From an uncultured Eubacteriales bacterium (GTDB lineage: Bacteria; Bacillota; Clostridia; Oscillospirales; Acutalibacteraceae): 64,000 nt of DNA. Position numbers and translations under genes: made by a program. Numbering within the stretch: the stretch's first letter is position 1; each line of letters begins with the position of its first letter. Below the pieces are notes generated by a model. That model was given only the letters and a program-made list of their open reading frames with translations, ran no database searches and was not told where the DNA came from. The stretch covers positions 9,354 to 73,353 of the forward strand of contig CAKSCM010000010.1 of the NCBI GenBank assembly GCA_934444365.1, given 5' to 3'. Positions 42,554 to 52,223 of the stretch are shown one piece after another.

Positions 42554-44227
42554 TCATTCCTGCACCGTGCGCCGGACCGATTCGCAATCGAGCACCGACA
42601 CTCCGGTAAACCAAAGCTTTGAACCGTGCGCCGCAAGGCTTGACGGCTCGTATCCGAGCGTTATGCCGCCTATCTGCTCGCCCTTATTATTAAAGCTTAT
42701 TATCGACTGACCGGACACTATCGATACGGTATTTCCACCGACCGCGACCGATTCGACCGACAAAGTAAGCTCACTTGAAAAATACTCGTCAAGCTTTTTA
42801 TCAACAAACAAAAGCCGGTTGTTAAGCTCGTCCGAATATCGGTTAAGCACTACCGCCGTACCGCTCGACGATGAATTGTCGCATGCAATAAGGGAGGCGC
42901 CGGAAAAATCCTTTGTAATCTCCTCGCCCTTAAGGGAAAGCGAAACCATCTTATCGCTCATAACGGCAACGGCGCGATCTCCTTTAATATCCACCGACAC
43001 CGGAACACTCTGATCGTACTGCCGTCTTGCGATCGGCTCGGTGGATTTTGTATCAAGCAAAACAAGCTCGCTCGAAAAATCCCCGTTTGATGAGCTTACC
43101 GTCATCACCGCGGCAAAACGACCGTTGTCCGAGAGCGAAACGGCGGCGATTCTGCCGTGAGCCGAATACCAAACGTACTTTTTATTGGCGTTTTTGTCGT
43201 AAACATTTATCTGAGCGGTATATCCCGTCGCCTCGGTAACTATGGCAAAGGCTCCGCTTTTCGAGATGTCCCCGGTATAAATGCTGTCCTCCGTTTCGAA
43301 GGTAAAAAGGGTTTTAGCGGCGTTTTCCATTCTTACGCCGTGCCCCATACGGTCAAACAGCAAAACCCTCGAATCCGACGTTTTCATAGCCGGCGACGAA
43401 AATCCGTGCAGCCGCTCGAAGATAACGCCGCCCGACTCAGAATACATCGTAACGGTCGAATCACCCAGCAGCACCGCCGAGGATGAGCTTTGTGAGAGCA
43501 CAACGTTCCGCGAGGATATTTTTACCGGAAAGCTGCCGGATTTGCCGAAGGAGGCAAAGGAATTGCCGGTGGCTTCGATTATTCCGCCGGGCAAGGCAGC
43601 ATTTAAAATGAGAAAAAAAGCAATAACAACCGCAACTATCGCCGTAAATACAAGTCCCTTGCGTCGGGTTTTATCGGTAATTCCGCGGGCTATATGGAAG
43701 GTGGCCCGTGAGGTACCGGAGTTCCCCTGTCTTTCACCCGTACGGGTTTCGGTTTTTCTTTTCGGTTTTGAAAAGCCTTCCGCTATGCCTTTTTCGTCAC
43801 CGGTCTTTTTTACGTCGCGGTTTTGTTTTTTCGGATCATTTTTCTTGTTTTGTGTTTTGCTCTTCAACGATCTATGCGAGGTATCGGCCTTTAAAGCCGC
43901 CTTGTCCCGGGAGGATGATTTTTTTTCGGAGCCCTCGGCGTCAGAAGTAAAACCTCTTTCGCCGATATCCTTTTTGCCGTTTATCCGATTTGTACCGGCT
44001 TTATTTGAAAACTCGCTCTCGTCGTAATAAAAAGGCGAGACCTTACGTTCGCGGTTTTGAAAATCGGAGGAATCGGGCGCTGAATTTTTGCCCGATTTTG
44101 TTCTCGATTTGGAATTCGTTTTTTCCTTTTGCTTTTCGCGGAGCGAATTCCTCGTTACCCTTGCCGGGGAAAAATCATCTTCGGAATAGACCGCACTGCC
44201 GGTATGGCGCACACGGGTCCTTTCCAT
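42554..44227 (-). CDS. Membrane-anchored beta-propeller-like protein, DUF5711-like
   Basis: From the ATG at 44227 it has 557 residues; a TTG reading up to 44272 is also possible and would overlap truA. Residues 1-190 are very polar and basic (Lys, Arg, Ser), probably disordered and cytoplasmic. One transmembrane segment follows (GLVFTAIVAVVIAFFLILNA, about 197-216). The outside part (about 230-557) has repeated blade-like segments, such as SVVLLG-, GAFAIVTE- and GRFAAVMTV-type strands, resembling DUF5711 propellers. Function is unknown. It follows truA directly. Confidence 0.7.
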   Translation of the reverse strand: MERTRVRHTGSAVYSEDDFSPARVTRNSLREKQKEKTNSKSRTKSGKNSAPDSSDFQNRERKVSPFYYDESEFSNKAGTNRINGKKDIGERGFTSDAEGSEKKSSSRDKAALKADTSHRSLKSKTQNKKNDPKKQNRDVKKTGDEKGIAEGFSKPKRKTETRTGERQGNSGTSRATFHIARGITDKTRRKGLVFTAIVAVVIAFFLILNAALPGGIIEATGNSFASFGKSGSFPVKISSRNVVLSQSSSSAVLLGDSTVTMYSESGGVIFERLHGFSSPAMKTSDSRVLLFDRMGHGVRMENAAKTLFTFETEDSIYTGDISKSGAFAIVTEATGYTAQINVYDKNANKKYVWYSAHGRIAAVSLSDNGRFAAVMTVSSSNGDFSSELVLLDTKSTEPIARRQYDQSVPVSVDIKGDRAVAVMSDKMVSLSLKGEEITKDFSGASLIACDNSSSSGTAVVLNRYSDELNNRLLFVDKKLDEYFSSELTLSVESVAVGGNTVSIVSGQSIISFNNKGEQIGGITLGYEPSSLAAHGSKLWFTGVSVLDCESVRRTVQE

Positions 44228-44246
44228 TGCACTTGAACGCCTTTTT

Positions 44247-45020
44247 TCATCGGCCAATACTCTCACCCCCAAAACCGGACGAAAACTCCGGATAAAAAAC
44301 TCGGTTTAAAAAAAGCCCCTTTGCCGGCAACGTCGGCCCGGCAAGCTGCCTGTTTTTGCTTTCGATAATCCCTTTTATGTCACCCGGGGCAATCTTCCCT
44401 TCGCTGACCCTTAAAAGGGTTCCGGCCATGATCCTTACCATATTGTAAAGATATCCGTCGGCCTCGGTTATAAAGGTGACGCTTTGCCCTTCGCGCACGA
44501 CCTGAGCACGGGATACCGTGCGCACCTTCGAGCCCTCCTTGGCGTTGACGCTGCAAAAGGACGAAAAATCGTATGTACCCACCATTTCGGCCGCCGCCTT
44601 ATTCATGAGGGCTTCGTCCATGTGGGAAAACACCCTGTAGGTGTACTGTTCCAAAAAAGCATCCCTGTACGGCGAATTGAAAAAACGGTAAATATACTGC
44701 TTGCCCGTCGCCGAATAGCGAGCGTGAAAGCTACTGTCGACCGCCTTACAGCCATAGGCAGATATATCGTCGGGCAGCGCGCGGTTTACGGCCAGGATCA
44801 TATTTCTTTCGGGAATCAGCTTGTCCGTATCGAAATGGCAGCAATACATATTTACATGTACGCCGCTGTCGGTCCGGCTGCATCCGGTAACGTCGGGAGG
44901 AGTGCCCAACACCGCACCGAGTGCATTTTGCACCACGGCTTGCACCGCCAGGGCGTTTTTCTGCACCTGCCAGCCGTGGTACCGTGTACCGTCATATTTT
45001 ATTATCAGAAGATACCTCAC
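44247..45020 (-). CDS. truA: tRNA pseudouridine synthase A
   Basis: Makes pseudouridine at positions 38-40 of tRNA anticodon arms. The catalytic Asp is D51 in CSRTDSGVHV. The segments KYDGTRYHGWQVQ at the N-terminus and FLYNMVRIMAGT-like YLYNMVRIMAGTLL near the C-terminus are typical. Length 257 is normal. It follows ecfT, as in many Firmicutes, but after a 269-base gap with GC-rich hairpins (CCGTGCC/GGCACGG near 45077). Confidence 0.95.
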   Translation of the reverse strand: MRYLLIIKYDGTRYHGWQVQKNALAVQAVVQNALGAVLGTPPDVTGCSRTDSGVHVNMYCCHFDTDKLIPERNMILAVNRALPDDISAYGCKAVDSSFHARYSATGKQYIYRFFNSPYRDAFLEQYTYRVFSHMDEALMNKAAAEMVGTYDFSSFCSVNAKEGSKVRTVSRAQVVREGQSVTFITEADGYLYNMVRIMAGTLLRVSEGKIAPGDIKGIIESKNRQLAGPTLPAKGLFLNRVFYPEFSSGFGGESIGR

Positions 45021-45289
45021 GATACACCGAACCTCAATTTCAAAAAATATAATTCTGCAGTATTTTAATCCTTCCGTGCCACGGCACGGGTAAAACCCCG
45101 TATTTTTGCCGCAGTGTTATCCTTTTTGTCCGGTCGGCCTCGGTTTTTAAGAGCCGGTCTCGCACCGGAGAATACATCCGCCCCTCCGTTTTTTCAAGGC
45201 GGCTCGTCCCGTTACGGCGCCGCGATTAATTGCATGGCTTTTTCCCGATTTTGCCTGCAATGCCTGTAATACCGAAAATGCCGGATTAT

Positions 45290-46123
45290 TCAGCCCTTTA
45301 TAAGCGACAGAATAAGGCCGTCGAGCCGTCGGTCGGCCAGAATCACCGCCACAATCATGCAGGCTATAAACACAAGCGATATTATATCCGCCGCCTTAAC
45401 CGTATTTTTCTTCATACGCGTACGGCCCTTACCGCCGTGATAACAGCGGCATTCCATGGCGTCGGCCAGCTCTCCCGCCCGTCTGAACGACGAAATAAGC
45501 AGCGGAATAAATACCGGAAGCAGTGATTTGATCCGCTTTTTAAGCCCTCCGCTCTCCATATCTGCACCTCTGGCCTTTTGGGCGCTCATTATCTTGTCGG
45601 TTTCCTCAATAAGTATGGGTATAAACCTTAAGGCAATGGTCATCATCATGGCGAGCGAATGAACGTCAAGCCTCAACACCTTAAGGGGAGCCAAAAGGGT
45701 CTCGACGGCGCATGACAGATCGGTAGGCGACGTTGTATAGGTCAGCATCGAGCTTATAATTATAAGCATTGATATTCTCGTCGCCATATATACGGCCGTC
45801 AGTATTCCGCCGGTGGTTATATGAAATATCCACCAATCAAAAAGCAAAACTCCCGATTTTATATAGCAGGCGTTAAGCACGGCGGTAAGCGCTATTACCG
45901 GCCATATGGGCTTTAGCGATTTTAAATACATCCTGACCGGAATTTTGGAAAAAGCGGCCAGTGTAAAGGTTAAAACGGCGCATATAAGCAGCGACACTGC
46001 GTTATTTGCAAGGAATATTAGCACTATAAGGGCTATACAAAGCACCATTTTAACCGCCGGATTGAGCTTATGAATAAAGGATCCGGACGGAAAATACTGC
46101 CCGAAGGTAATGTCGTTAAGCAT
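45290..46123 (-). CDS. ecfT: ECF transporter T component
   Basis: The transmembrane coupling subunit of the shared (group II) energy-coupling-factor transporter for vitamins. It opens with ITFGQYFPSGSFIHKLNP and has about six hydrophobic segments. The two Ala-Arg-Gly-type coupling signatures appear as QKARGADMESG and MECRCYHGG. It overlaps ecfA2 by eight bases. The substrate-binding S component is not in this window. Confidence 0.93.
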   Translation of the reverse strand: MLNDITFGQYFPSGSFIHKLNPAVKMVLCIALIVLIFLANNAVSLLICAVLTFTLAAFSKIPVRMYLKSLKPIWPVIALTAVLNACYIKSGVLLFDWWIFHITTGGILTAVYMATRISMLIIISSMLTYTTSPTDLSCAVETLLAPLKVLRLDVHSLAMMMTIALRFIPILIEETDKIMSAQKARGADMESGGLKKRIKSLLPVFIPLLISSFRRAGELADAMECRCYHGGKGRTRMKKNTVKAADIISLVFIACMIVAVILADRRLDGLILSLIKG

Positions 46124-46985
46124 TTTCCCCCTCCTTGCCCTTTAAAAGCGAATCTAATATCCCGACGGCATTTTTTACCGAATATATTCCGCCGGGGACA
46201 TCTATTCCCATTTTTTTAAGCTTTAAAAACACCTTTGTTATCTGGGGAATACTAAGCCCGGCATTATGAAGGGCTTCGGCATCGGAGAAAACCTTATCCG
46301 TTTCACCGAAGGCGAGAACACCGCCGTTTTGCATGACCAGAACCTTATCGGCATGCTCTGCTATATCCTCCATACTGTGCGAAACCACTATTACGGCACT
46401 GCCGCTTGCGTCGCGGTATTTTTTTATCATCTCAAAAAGCTGAGCGCGTCCGCGCGGATCAAGTCCGGCGGTAGGCTCATCCAGAATAAGCACCTGAGGC
46501 TTCATTGCAATTACTCCGGCAATCGCCGCGCGGCGCTTTTGTCCGCCCGAAAGTTCAAAGGGCGAACGGTTCATAAGCGACATATCAAGCCCTACCGTCT
46601 CGGCCGCCTCAAAAACGCATTTTTTAAGCTCGTCGCCCGATATTCCCATATTTTTCGGCCCGTAAGAAATATCGTCAAAAACCGTATTGTCAAAAAGCTG
46701 ATACTCCGGATACTGGAAAACCAGTCCCACCTTAAATCTTAGAGATCTTAAAGTATCGGCCGACGAATGAACATCCTCGCCATCGAAAAGGACAGTTCCG
46801 CCGCTCGGCTTTAAAAGGCCGTTTAAGCACTGCACAAGGGTAGACTTACCCGAGCCGGTGTGACCGATAATTCCCACCAGCTCGCCCGGCTCAAAGGCTA
46901 CGTTTATATTGGTTATGGCATCCTTCCTGTAGGGGGTATTCTCCCCGTATACAAAGGACAGCTCTTTAGTTTCAAGAATGGACAA
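46116..46985 (-). CDS. ecfA2: ECF transporter ATPase EcfA2
   Basis: Second ATPase of the ECF module. Walker A is GHTGSGKST, the signature is LSGGQKRRAAIAG, and Walker B is VLILDEPTAGLDP; the Q-loop is VFQYPEYQLF. Length 289 is normal. It begins six bases after ecfA1 and overlaps ecfT. The order A1-A2-T is the conserved Firmicute arrangement. Confidence 0.94.
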   Translation of the reverse strand: MSILETKELSFVYGENTPYRKDAITNINVAFEPGELVGIIGHTGSGKSTLVQCLNGLLKPSGGTVLFDGEDVHSSADTLRSLRFKVGLVFQYPEYQLFDNTVFDDISYGPKNMGISGDELKKCVFEAAETVGLDMSLMNRSPFELSGGQKRRAAIAGVIAMKPQVLILDEPTAGLDPRGRAQLFEMIKKYRDASGSAVIVVSHSMEDIAEHADKVLVMQNGGVLAFGETDKVFSDAEALHNAGLSIPQITKVFLKLKKMGIDVPGGIYSVKNAVGILDSLLKGKEGENA

Positions 46986-46991
46986 GACCTT

Positions 46992-47843
46992 TTACTTCCC
47001 CTTATTTAATAACTTAAAAAGAACGTCGGCGCACTCATCGGCCGACAGCACCGTTTCGGGCAGATCATAACCCTTTTGTCTGAGCTCATATATAAGCTCG
47101 GCCGGCTGAGGCAGTTCGAGTCCGGCCTTTATCAGGGTTTCCCGTTTCGAAAAAACGCTTCTGCAGTCGCCGTCGGCAACGATTTTTCCGGAATCGAGCA
47201 CCACGACCCTGTCGGCAAGGGCGGCCTCCTCCATGTAATGGGTTATCATAACCACCGTCATGTTTTTTTCTCGGTTAAGCTTTAAAAGAACGTCCAGAAC
47301 CTCTTTGCGGCCGCGAGGGTCGAGCATGGAGGTAGGCTCGTCCAAAACTATGCATTCCGGCTCCATCGCAAGAATTCCGGCTATTGCAACGCGCTGCTTT
47401 TGTCCGCCGGAGAGCTTATGGGTCGCGTGATTTTCATATTCGAGCATATCGACGGTGCTTAGCGCATCCTTCACCCTTTTTATGATCTCATCGCGCTTTA
47501 TCCCTAAGTTTTCGGGGCCGAACGCCACATCCTCGGCAACGATGGTCGACACTATCTGGTTGTCGGGATTCTGAAAAACCAGTCCCACCGTACGTCGGAT
47601 GTCAAGCTCATGCTCCTCGTCGGCGGTGTCGGTTTCGTTGACCGTAACACATCCGCCGTCCGGCAGCAGCATGCCGTTCATCATTCTGGCAAGGGTGGAT
47701 TTGCCCGATCCGTTATGTCCGAGCAGCGCCGTAAAGCTGCCCCGCTCAATATCGAGCGAAAAGCCCTCAAACAGCTTATTGCTTTCGCCGTTCTCGTCGC
47801 TGTAGGCAAAATCTATATTTTTAATACTGATAATACTGTCCAT
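46992..47843 (-). CDS. ecfA1: ECF transporter ATPase EcfA1
   Basis: First ATPase of the ECF module. Walker A is GHNGSGKSTLARM, the signature is LSGGQKQRVAIAG, Walker B is CIVLDEPTSMLDP and the Q-loop is VFQNPDNQIV. Length 283 is normal. It is the first gene of ecfA1-ecfA2-ecfT-truA. The gap to the methyltransferase gene upstream is 61 bases. Confidence 0.94.
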   Translation of the reverse strand: MDSIISIKNIDFAYSDENGESNKLFEGFSLDIERGSFTALLGHNGSGKSTLARMMNGMLLPDGGCVTVNETDTADEEHELDIRRTVGLVFQNPDNQIVSTIVAEDVAFGPENLGIKRDEIIKRVKDALSTVDMLEYENHATHKLSGGQKQRVAIAGILAMEPECIVLDEPTSMLDPRGRKEVLDVLLKLNREKNMTVVMITHYMEEAALADRVVVLDSGKIVADGDCRSVFSKRETLIKAGLELPQPAELIYELRQKGYDLPETVLSADECADVLFKLLNKGK

Positions 47844-47904
47844 TTACGTTTTCCGTTTTTTTAATAGTAATATATTGTAATATTATCCGATTCGGCCGGT
47901 TTTA

Positions 47905-48783
47905 TCATTCGGCTAAGTCTTCCGCTCGCCATACCGCCGTCGAACCGCAGGGGAATTTAAGCCCCGTCGCCGTCGCATAAAGCCCTATTTCGTCGCTCGA
48001 CAAATGTCCCGAGTATTTTTTATAAAAAATGCTGCCGAGCATATACTCCATGGTCGCCGACGAAAGACCGGTCGTATAGGAGTTAAGCAGCACAAAGGCC
48101 GGATTTCGGCTCAAAACCCCGGAGCACAGCTGCAAAAAATCGTACAGGCTGTCCTCAAGCTGCCAGACCTCCCCCGAGGGGCCCCTGCCGTATGACGGAG
48201 GATCCAGAATTATGCCGTCGTAAAGGTTTCCGCGCCGTATTTCTCTTGAAACAAACTTGCTGCAATCATCCACGATCCACCTTACCGGCCGGGAATCAAG
48301 ATTAGACGCCGCGGCATTTTCGCGCGCCCACGATACCATTCCCTTTGAGGCGTCGACATGGGTTACCGCCGCGCCGGCCGCAAGACAGGCAAGGGTCGCC
48401 CCGCCCGTATAAGCAAAAAGATTAAGCACCTTTAGCGGCCGTTTGGCTCCCTTTATCATACCGTCAAGCAGATCCCAGTTTACCGCCTGCTCCGGAAAAA
48501 GTCCGGTATGCTTAAAGCCCATAGGCTTTAAATTAAAGCATAATTCGCGGTAATTAATGCTCCATTTTTCGGGTATTTGCTTATAGTACTGCCAACGCCC
48601 TCCGCCGCTGCCCGAACGGATATACCGGGCATGGGCGTTTTTCCAAAGCGGATGGCGCTTTTCGGTCTTCCAAATGGCCTGAGGATCGGGACGGATAAGA
48701 ATAATATCGCCCCAGCGCTCAAGCTTTTCGCCCGACGACGCGTCGATCAGCTCATAATCGCGCCAGTTTTCGCTAATTCTCAT
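47905..48783 (-). CDS. Class I SAM-dependent methyltransferase, RlmI-like
   Basis: A 292-residue enzyme with the Rossmann MTase motif VLNLFAYTGGATLACLAAGA (about 116-135), HVDASKGMVSWARENA and the catalytic-type ILDPPSYGRGPSGEVW. It resembles the 23S rRNA cytosine methyltransferase RlmI/YccW group but lacks their PUA domain. Substrate is unknown; rRNA is probable. Its start overlaps the end of glmM by 11 bases, so it is translationally coupled. Confidence 0.85.
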   Translation of the reverse strand: MRISENWRDYELIDASSGEKLERWGDIILIRPDPQAIWKTEKRHPLWKNAHARYIRSGSGGGRWQYYKQIPEKWSINYRELCFNLKPMGFKHTGLFPEQAVNWDLLDGMIKGAKRPLKVLNLFAYTGGATLACLAAGAAVTHVDASKGMVSWARENAAASNLDSRPVRWIVDDCSKFVSREIRRGNLYDGIILDPPSYGRGPSGEVWQLEDSLYDFLQLCSGVLSRNPAFVLLNSYTTGLSSATMEYMLGSIFYKKYSGHLSSDEIGLYATATGLKFPCGSTAVWRAEDLAE

Positions 48784-50134
48784 CAGAGCCGAGCCTCTCC
48801 TTTATAACGGCGGCTATATCGCCGGCCAACCTGTCTATAATCGCCTTTTCCGGACCTTCGAGCATGACCCTTATAAGCGGCTCGGTTCCCGAAACGCGCA
48901 CCAGCACGCGGCCGTCAGAGCAAAGCTTTTCCTCTGCCTCGGCTATTGCCGCTTTGACCGCCTCGTCGCTTGAAAGCGCCGCCTTGCCCTCGGGGGTAAC
49001 CCTGATGTTTACAAGGGTCTGAGGATAACAGGTCATAATTTCGGCCAGCTTTTTCAGTGACTCGCCCCGCTTTTTCATAGTGCAAAGGGTCTGCACGGCG
49101 GTCAGCTGTCCGTCTCCGGTGGTGGCATAATCGAGGAATATAATGTGTCCCGACTGCTCTCCCCCTATGTTGTAGCCGCTTTTCAGCATTTCCTCAAGAA
49201 CGTATCGGTCACCGACGGCGGTCTTGACCGCTTTTATTCCGTTTTTGTCACAGAATTTCCAGAATCCTATGTTGCTCATAACGGTTATAACGGCAGTGTC
49301 GTTTTTAAGGGTGTTATTACGCTTCATTTCGGCAGATATTACGGCTATTAGCTTATCACCGTCGACCTCGTTGCCGTCGCTGTCTATTGCAAGGCAGCGG
49401 TCGGCGTCGCCGTCAAAAGCAAAGCCCACGTCGCAGCCGTTGGCTACCACAAATTCGCTGAGCGCCGAAAGATGGGTGGAGCCGCAATTGTGATTTATAT
49501 TTATTCCGTCGGGCTGAGCGTTTATAACAAGACACTCGGCGCCGAGCTTTGAAAAAAGTTTTTCGGCGGTAACGCTCGAGGAGCCGTTCGCGCAGTCGAG
49601 GGCAATTTTCATGGAATCAAAACGCACGTCGGCAGTGGATATTATATGATCTATATAATCGTCCACGGCCGTATCACAGCGGTAAACCCGGCCGATATCC
49701 TTGCCCGTTTTAAGCTCGGGAGCAACCGCTCCGTCAAGAATTATAGCCTCTATTTCCTCCTCGATCGAATCGGAAAGCTTATATCCGCTCGACGAAAACA
49801 GCTTTATGCCGTTGTATTCGAAGGTGTTATGAGAGGCCGATATCATAACCCCTGCGTCGGCCTTGTAAGCGCCGACAAGATAGGCCACTGCCGGAGTCGG
49901 AACAACTCCGAGCGATACAACGTCCGCTCCCACAGAGCAAAGGCCGCTTATAAGCGCCGCCTCAAGCATACGCGACGATATGCGCGTGTCCATTCCTATT
50001 AAAAACTTCGGACGTTCATGACAGTGGCGCGCAAGCACCGCTGCCGCCGCACGGCCTATTTCGGTTGCAAGCTCGCATGTGAGCTCGGAGTTTGCAACCC
50101 CTCTCGCTCCGTCGGTTCCGAAAATTCTACCCAT
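48773..50134 (-). CDS. glmM: Phosphoglucosamine mutase
   Basis: Converts glucosamine-6-phosphate to glucosamine-1-phosphate for UDP-GlcNAc and cell-wall synthesis. The phosphoserine is S101 in ISASHNTFEYNG, the metal loop is FAFDGDADRCLA (about 240), and the phosphate-binding C-terminal loop is RVSGTEPLIRVMLEG. Length 453 is normal. It sits between ruvB upstream (175-base gap) and the methyltransferase downstream. Confidence 0.95.
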   Translation of the reverse strand: MGRIFGTDGARGVANSELTCELATEIGRAAAAVLARHCHERPKFLIGMDTRISSRMLEAALISGLCSVGADVVSLGVVPTPAVAYLVGAYKADAGVMISASHNTFEYNGIKLFSSSGYKLSDSIEEEIEAIILDGAVAPELKTGKDIGRVYRCDTAVDDYIDHIISTADVRFDSMKIALDCANGSSSVTAEKLFSKLGAECLVINAQPDGININHNCGSTHLSALSEFVVANGCDVGFAFDGDADRCLAIDSDGNEVDGDKLIAVISAEMKRNNTLKNDTAVITVMSNIGFWKFCDKNGIKAVKTAVGDRYVLEEMLKSGYNIGGEQSGHIIFLDYATTGDGQLTAVQTLCTMKKRGESLKKLAEIMTCYPQTLVNIRVTPEGKAALSSDEAVKAAIAEAEEKLCSDGRVLVRVSGTEPLIRVMLEGPEKAIIDRLAGDIAAVIKERLGSDEN

Positions 50135-50309
50135 AGTTATATCCTCACTTTTTATGTGTATTTTTATTTTTTTGCCAAGTGTTGGACGGACGAAAACGCC
50201 GCTCTCGGCTTACATTCATTTACAGCATTCGTATACATCGTCAGCCGCATTGCACCGGACAAGGGCGCAAACGTTTTTTCGCCGGCACGGCGATATTTCT
50301 TATTAAAGC

Positions 50310-51335
50310 TTAAAGCGACTGCTGGCCGTCGGGAGTCAGTCCCATGTGCTTATAAGCCGCCGCCGTTACGCACCTTCCGCGCGGAGTTCTCGACAAAAAT
50401 CCGAGCTGCATGAGATACGGCTCACAAACATCCTCTATGGTAACGGCCTCTTCGCCGAGCGCCGCCGCTAAAGTCTCAAGCCCCACCGGACCGCCGCCGT
50501 AATTCTTCATTATTGCCGTAAGAAGCCGCCTGTCAAAATCGTCAAGCCCCAAATCGTCAATTTCGAATCGGTCAAGAGCGCTTTTGGCGACGCGCAAATT
50601 GATCTTACCGTCAAAAAGCACCTGCGCCACATCGCGCACGCGCTTTAACAGCCGGTTTGCAATACGCGGCGTTCCGCGCGAACGTGAGGCTATTTCCATG
50701 GCTCCGCCGTCGTCTATTTCTACGCCGAGTATGTTGGCCGACCTTTTCACGATCATGGCCAGCTGCTCGGGAGTGTAAAGCTCAAGCCGCAATATAACAC
50801 CGAAGCGGTCCCTCAGCGGTGCGCTCAGCTGTCCAGACCTTGTCGTCGCGCCGACAAGGGTGAAATGCGGAACGTCAAGCCTTATCGAACGAGCCGACGG
50901 ACCCTTTCCTATAATTATATCGACTGCATAATCCTCCATCGCCGGATACAGCACCTCTTCAACGCTCCGGGACAGACGGTGAATCTCATCTATGAACAGT
51001 ACGTCCTTATCGTTTAAATTAGTGAGCAAGGCCGCAAGATCGCCCTGCTTTTCAATTGCCGGTCCGGAAGTCACCCTAAGATTGACCGAAAGCTCGTTTG
51101 CGATTATCCCGGCCAGGGTCGTTTTGCCAAGCCCCGGAGGGCCGTACAGCAAAACATGATCAAGCGATTCATGCCGTGCGGCCGCCGCCTGAATGTAGAT
51201 AGCAAGATTCTCCTTAACCTTGTCCTGGCCTATGTACTCCGAGAGGGTGCGCGGTCTTAAGTCGTTTTCTATATCAATGTCATCGCTTGTGTACTCGGGA
51301 GCCACTATTCGGTTTTCAAAATCCATTTCCTGCAT
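50310..51335 (-). CDS. ruvB: Holliday junction branch migration helicase RuvB
   Basis: The AAA+ motor that moves Holliday junctions with RuvA. Walker A is LLYGPPGLGKTTLAG, Walker B is VLFIDEIHRLSR, sensor 1 is LVGATTRSGQLSAPLRDRFG, and the C-terminal winged helix ends TPRGRCVTAAAYKHMG. The ATG at 51335 has GGAG upstream; a TTG at 51353 is possible. It follows ruvA after an unusual 247-base gap. Confidence 0.96.
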   Translation of the reverse strand: MQEMDFENRIVAPEYTSDDIDIENDLRPRTLSEYIGQDKVKENLAIYIQAAAARHESLDHVLLYGPPGLGKTTLAGIIANELSVNLRVTSGPAIEKQGDLAALLTNLNDKDVLFIDEIHRLSRSVEEVLYPAMEDYAVDIIIGKGPSARSIRLDVPHFTLVGATTRSGQLSAPLRDRFGVILRLELYTPEQLAMIVKRSANILGVEIDDGGAMEIASRSRGTPRIANRLLKRVRDVAQVLFDGKINLRVAKSALDRFEIDDLGLDDFDRRLLTAIMKNYGGGPVGLETLAAALGEEAVTIEDVCEPYLMQLGFLSRTPRGRCVTAAAYKHMGLTPDGQQSL

Positions 51336-51582
51336 TTTAAAGCCACACTCCAATGTGCTTTTATTTTTCCGTCTTGATACACTTAAACTATCCGTTTACC
51401 GGTTACCGATAAATACAATTCCGATAATAAAACAAATCGGTTTCGCGCGGTAAATATCTTTGTCCCCGGGGATTCGATCCCCGTATAATCCGTCAAACAT
51501 AACTCGCTTTTTTCAAGAGCTGTCAGGTCAAAGCCGCATAATTCCGGTTGTTTAAATTCAAAGCCGTTAAAGCTAAGACTTT

Positions 51583-52188
51583 TTAAATACGGGCGAGATA
51601 TTTAAGTGCGCCCTTTATAAGCTCATCGGCCGGCAGAGATTTATCAAGCCTTCCCACCGCCGACGCAGCGTCGCTGAGCGCATAGCCGAGGGAAACAAGC
51701 GCACTCACCGCATCCGATGCACTGCTGCCCTCCGGTATCGACGCTGCCGTTACACTGTCGGACGTATCCCCCGAAAACATTGCCGCCGCGCCGATTTTAT
51801 CCTTTAATTCAAGCACAACCCTTTGCGCCGTTTTGATTCCGACGCCCTGGGCCGTTGCTATGGTCTTCGCGTCCGAGGAGGCTATCGCAAGGGCTATACG
51901 GTCGGGATTAAGGGCCGAAAGTATCGCCATTGCCGCTTTCGGACCCACCCCTGAAACGGTTATCAGGAGCCTGAAAAATTCAAGCTCCCGCTCGTCGTAA
52001 AATCCGTAAAGGTCGAGCGCGTCTTCCTTTACGTTAAGATATGTAAAAAGGGTAGCGTTCTCGCCGTTTTTAGGCAATCGTGAGGCAGTGCTCATGGATA
52101 TAAAGCACCTGAAGGCAACCCCCGAGCACTCAATAACGGCAAAGGTCGGTTCCGTCCGTATAAGCTTACCCGTAACCGAATATATCAT
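51583..52188 (-). CDS. ruvA: Holliday junction branch migration protein RuvA
   Basis: A tetrameric junction-binding protein. It has an OB-fold N-terminus (MIYSVTGKLIRTEPTFAVIE), two helix-hairpin-helix motifs (LITVSGVGPKAAMAIL and IATAQGVGIKTAQRVVLELKDK) and a C-terminal RuvB-binding domain (SALVSLGYALSDAASAVGRL). Length 201 is normal. It lies 35 bases after ruvC. Confidence 0.96.
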   Translation of the reverse strand: MIYSVTGKLIRTEPTFAVIECSGVAFRCFISMSTASRLPKNGENATLFTYLNVKEDALDLYGFYDERELEFFRLLITVSGVGPKAAMAILSALNPDRIALAIASSDAKTIATAQGVGIKTAQRVVLELKDKIGAAAMFSGDTSDSVTAASIPEGSSASDAVSALVSLGYALSDAASAVGRLDKSLPADELIKGALKYLARI

Positions 52189-52223
52189 ATCTTTCTCCTT
52201 TCGGCGATTACTGAAAAAAGCGG

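Noticed and set aside
51462..51492. tRNA T-arm-like GGGG-ATTCGAT-CCCC in the ruvA-ruvB gap
   Set aside because: The loop is shifted by one base from the T-loop consensus, and no acceptor, D or anticodon arms are found around it on either strand.
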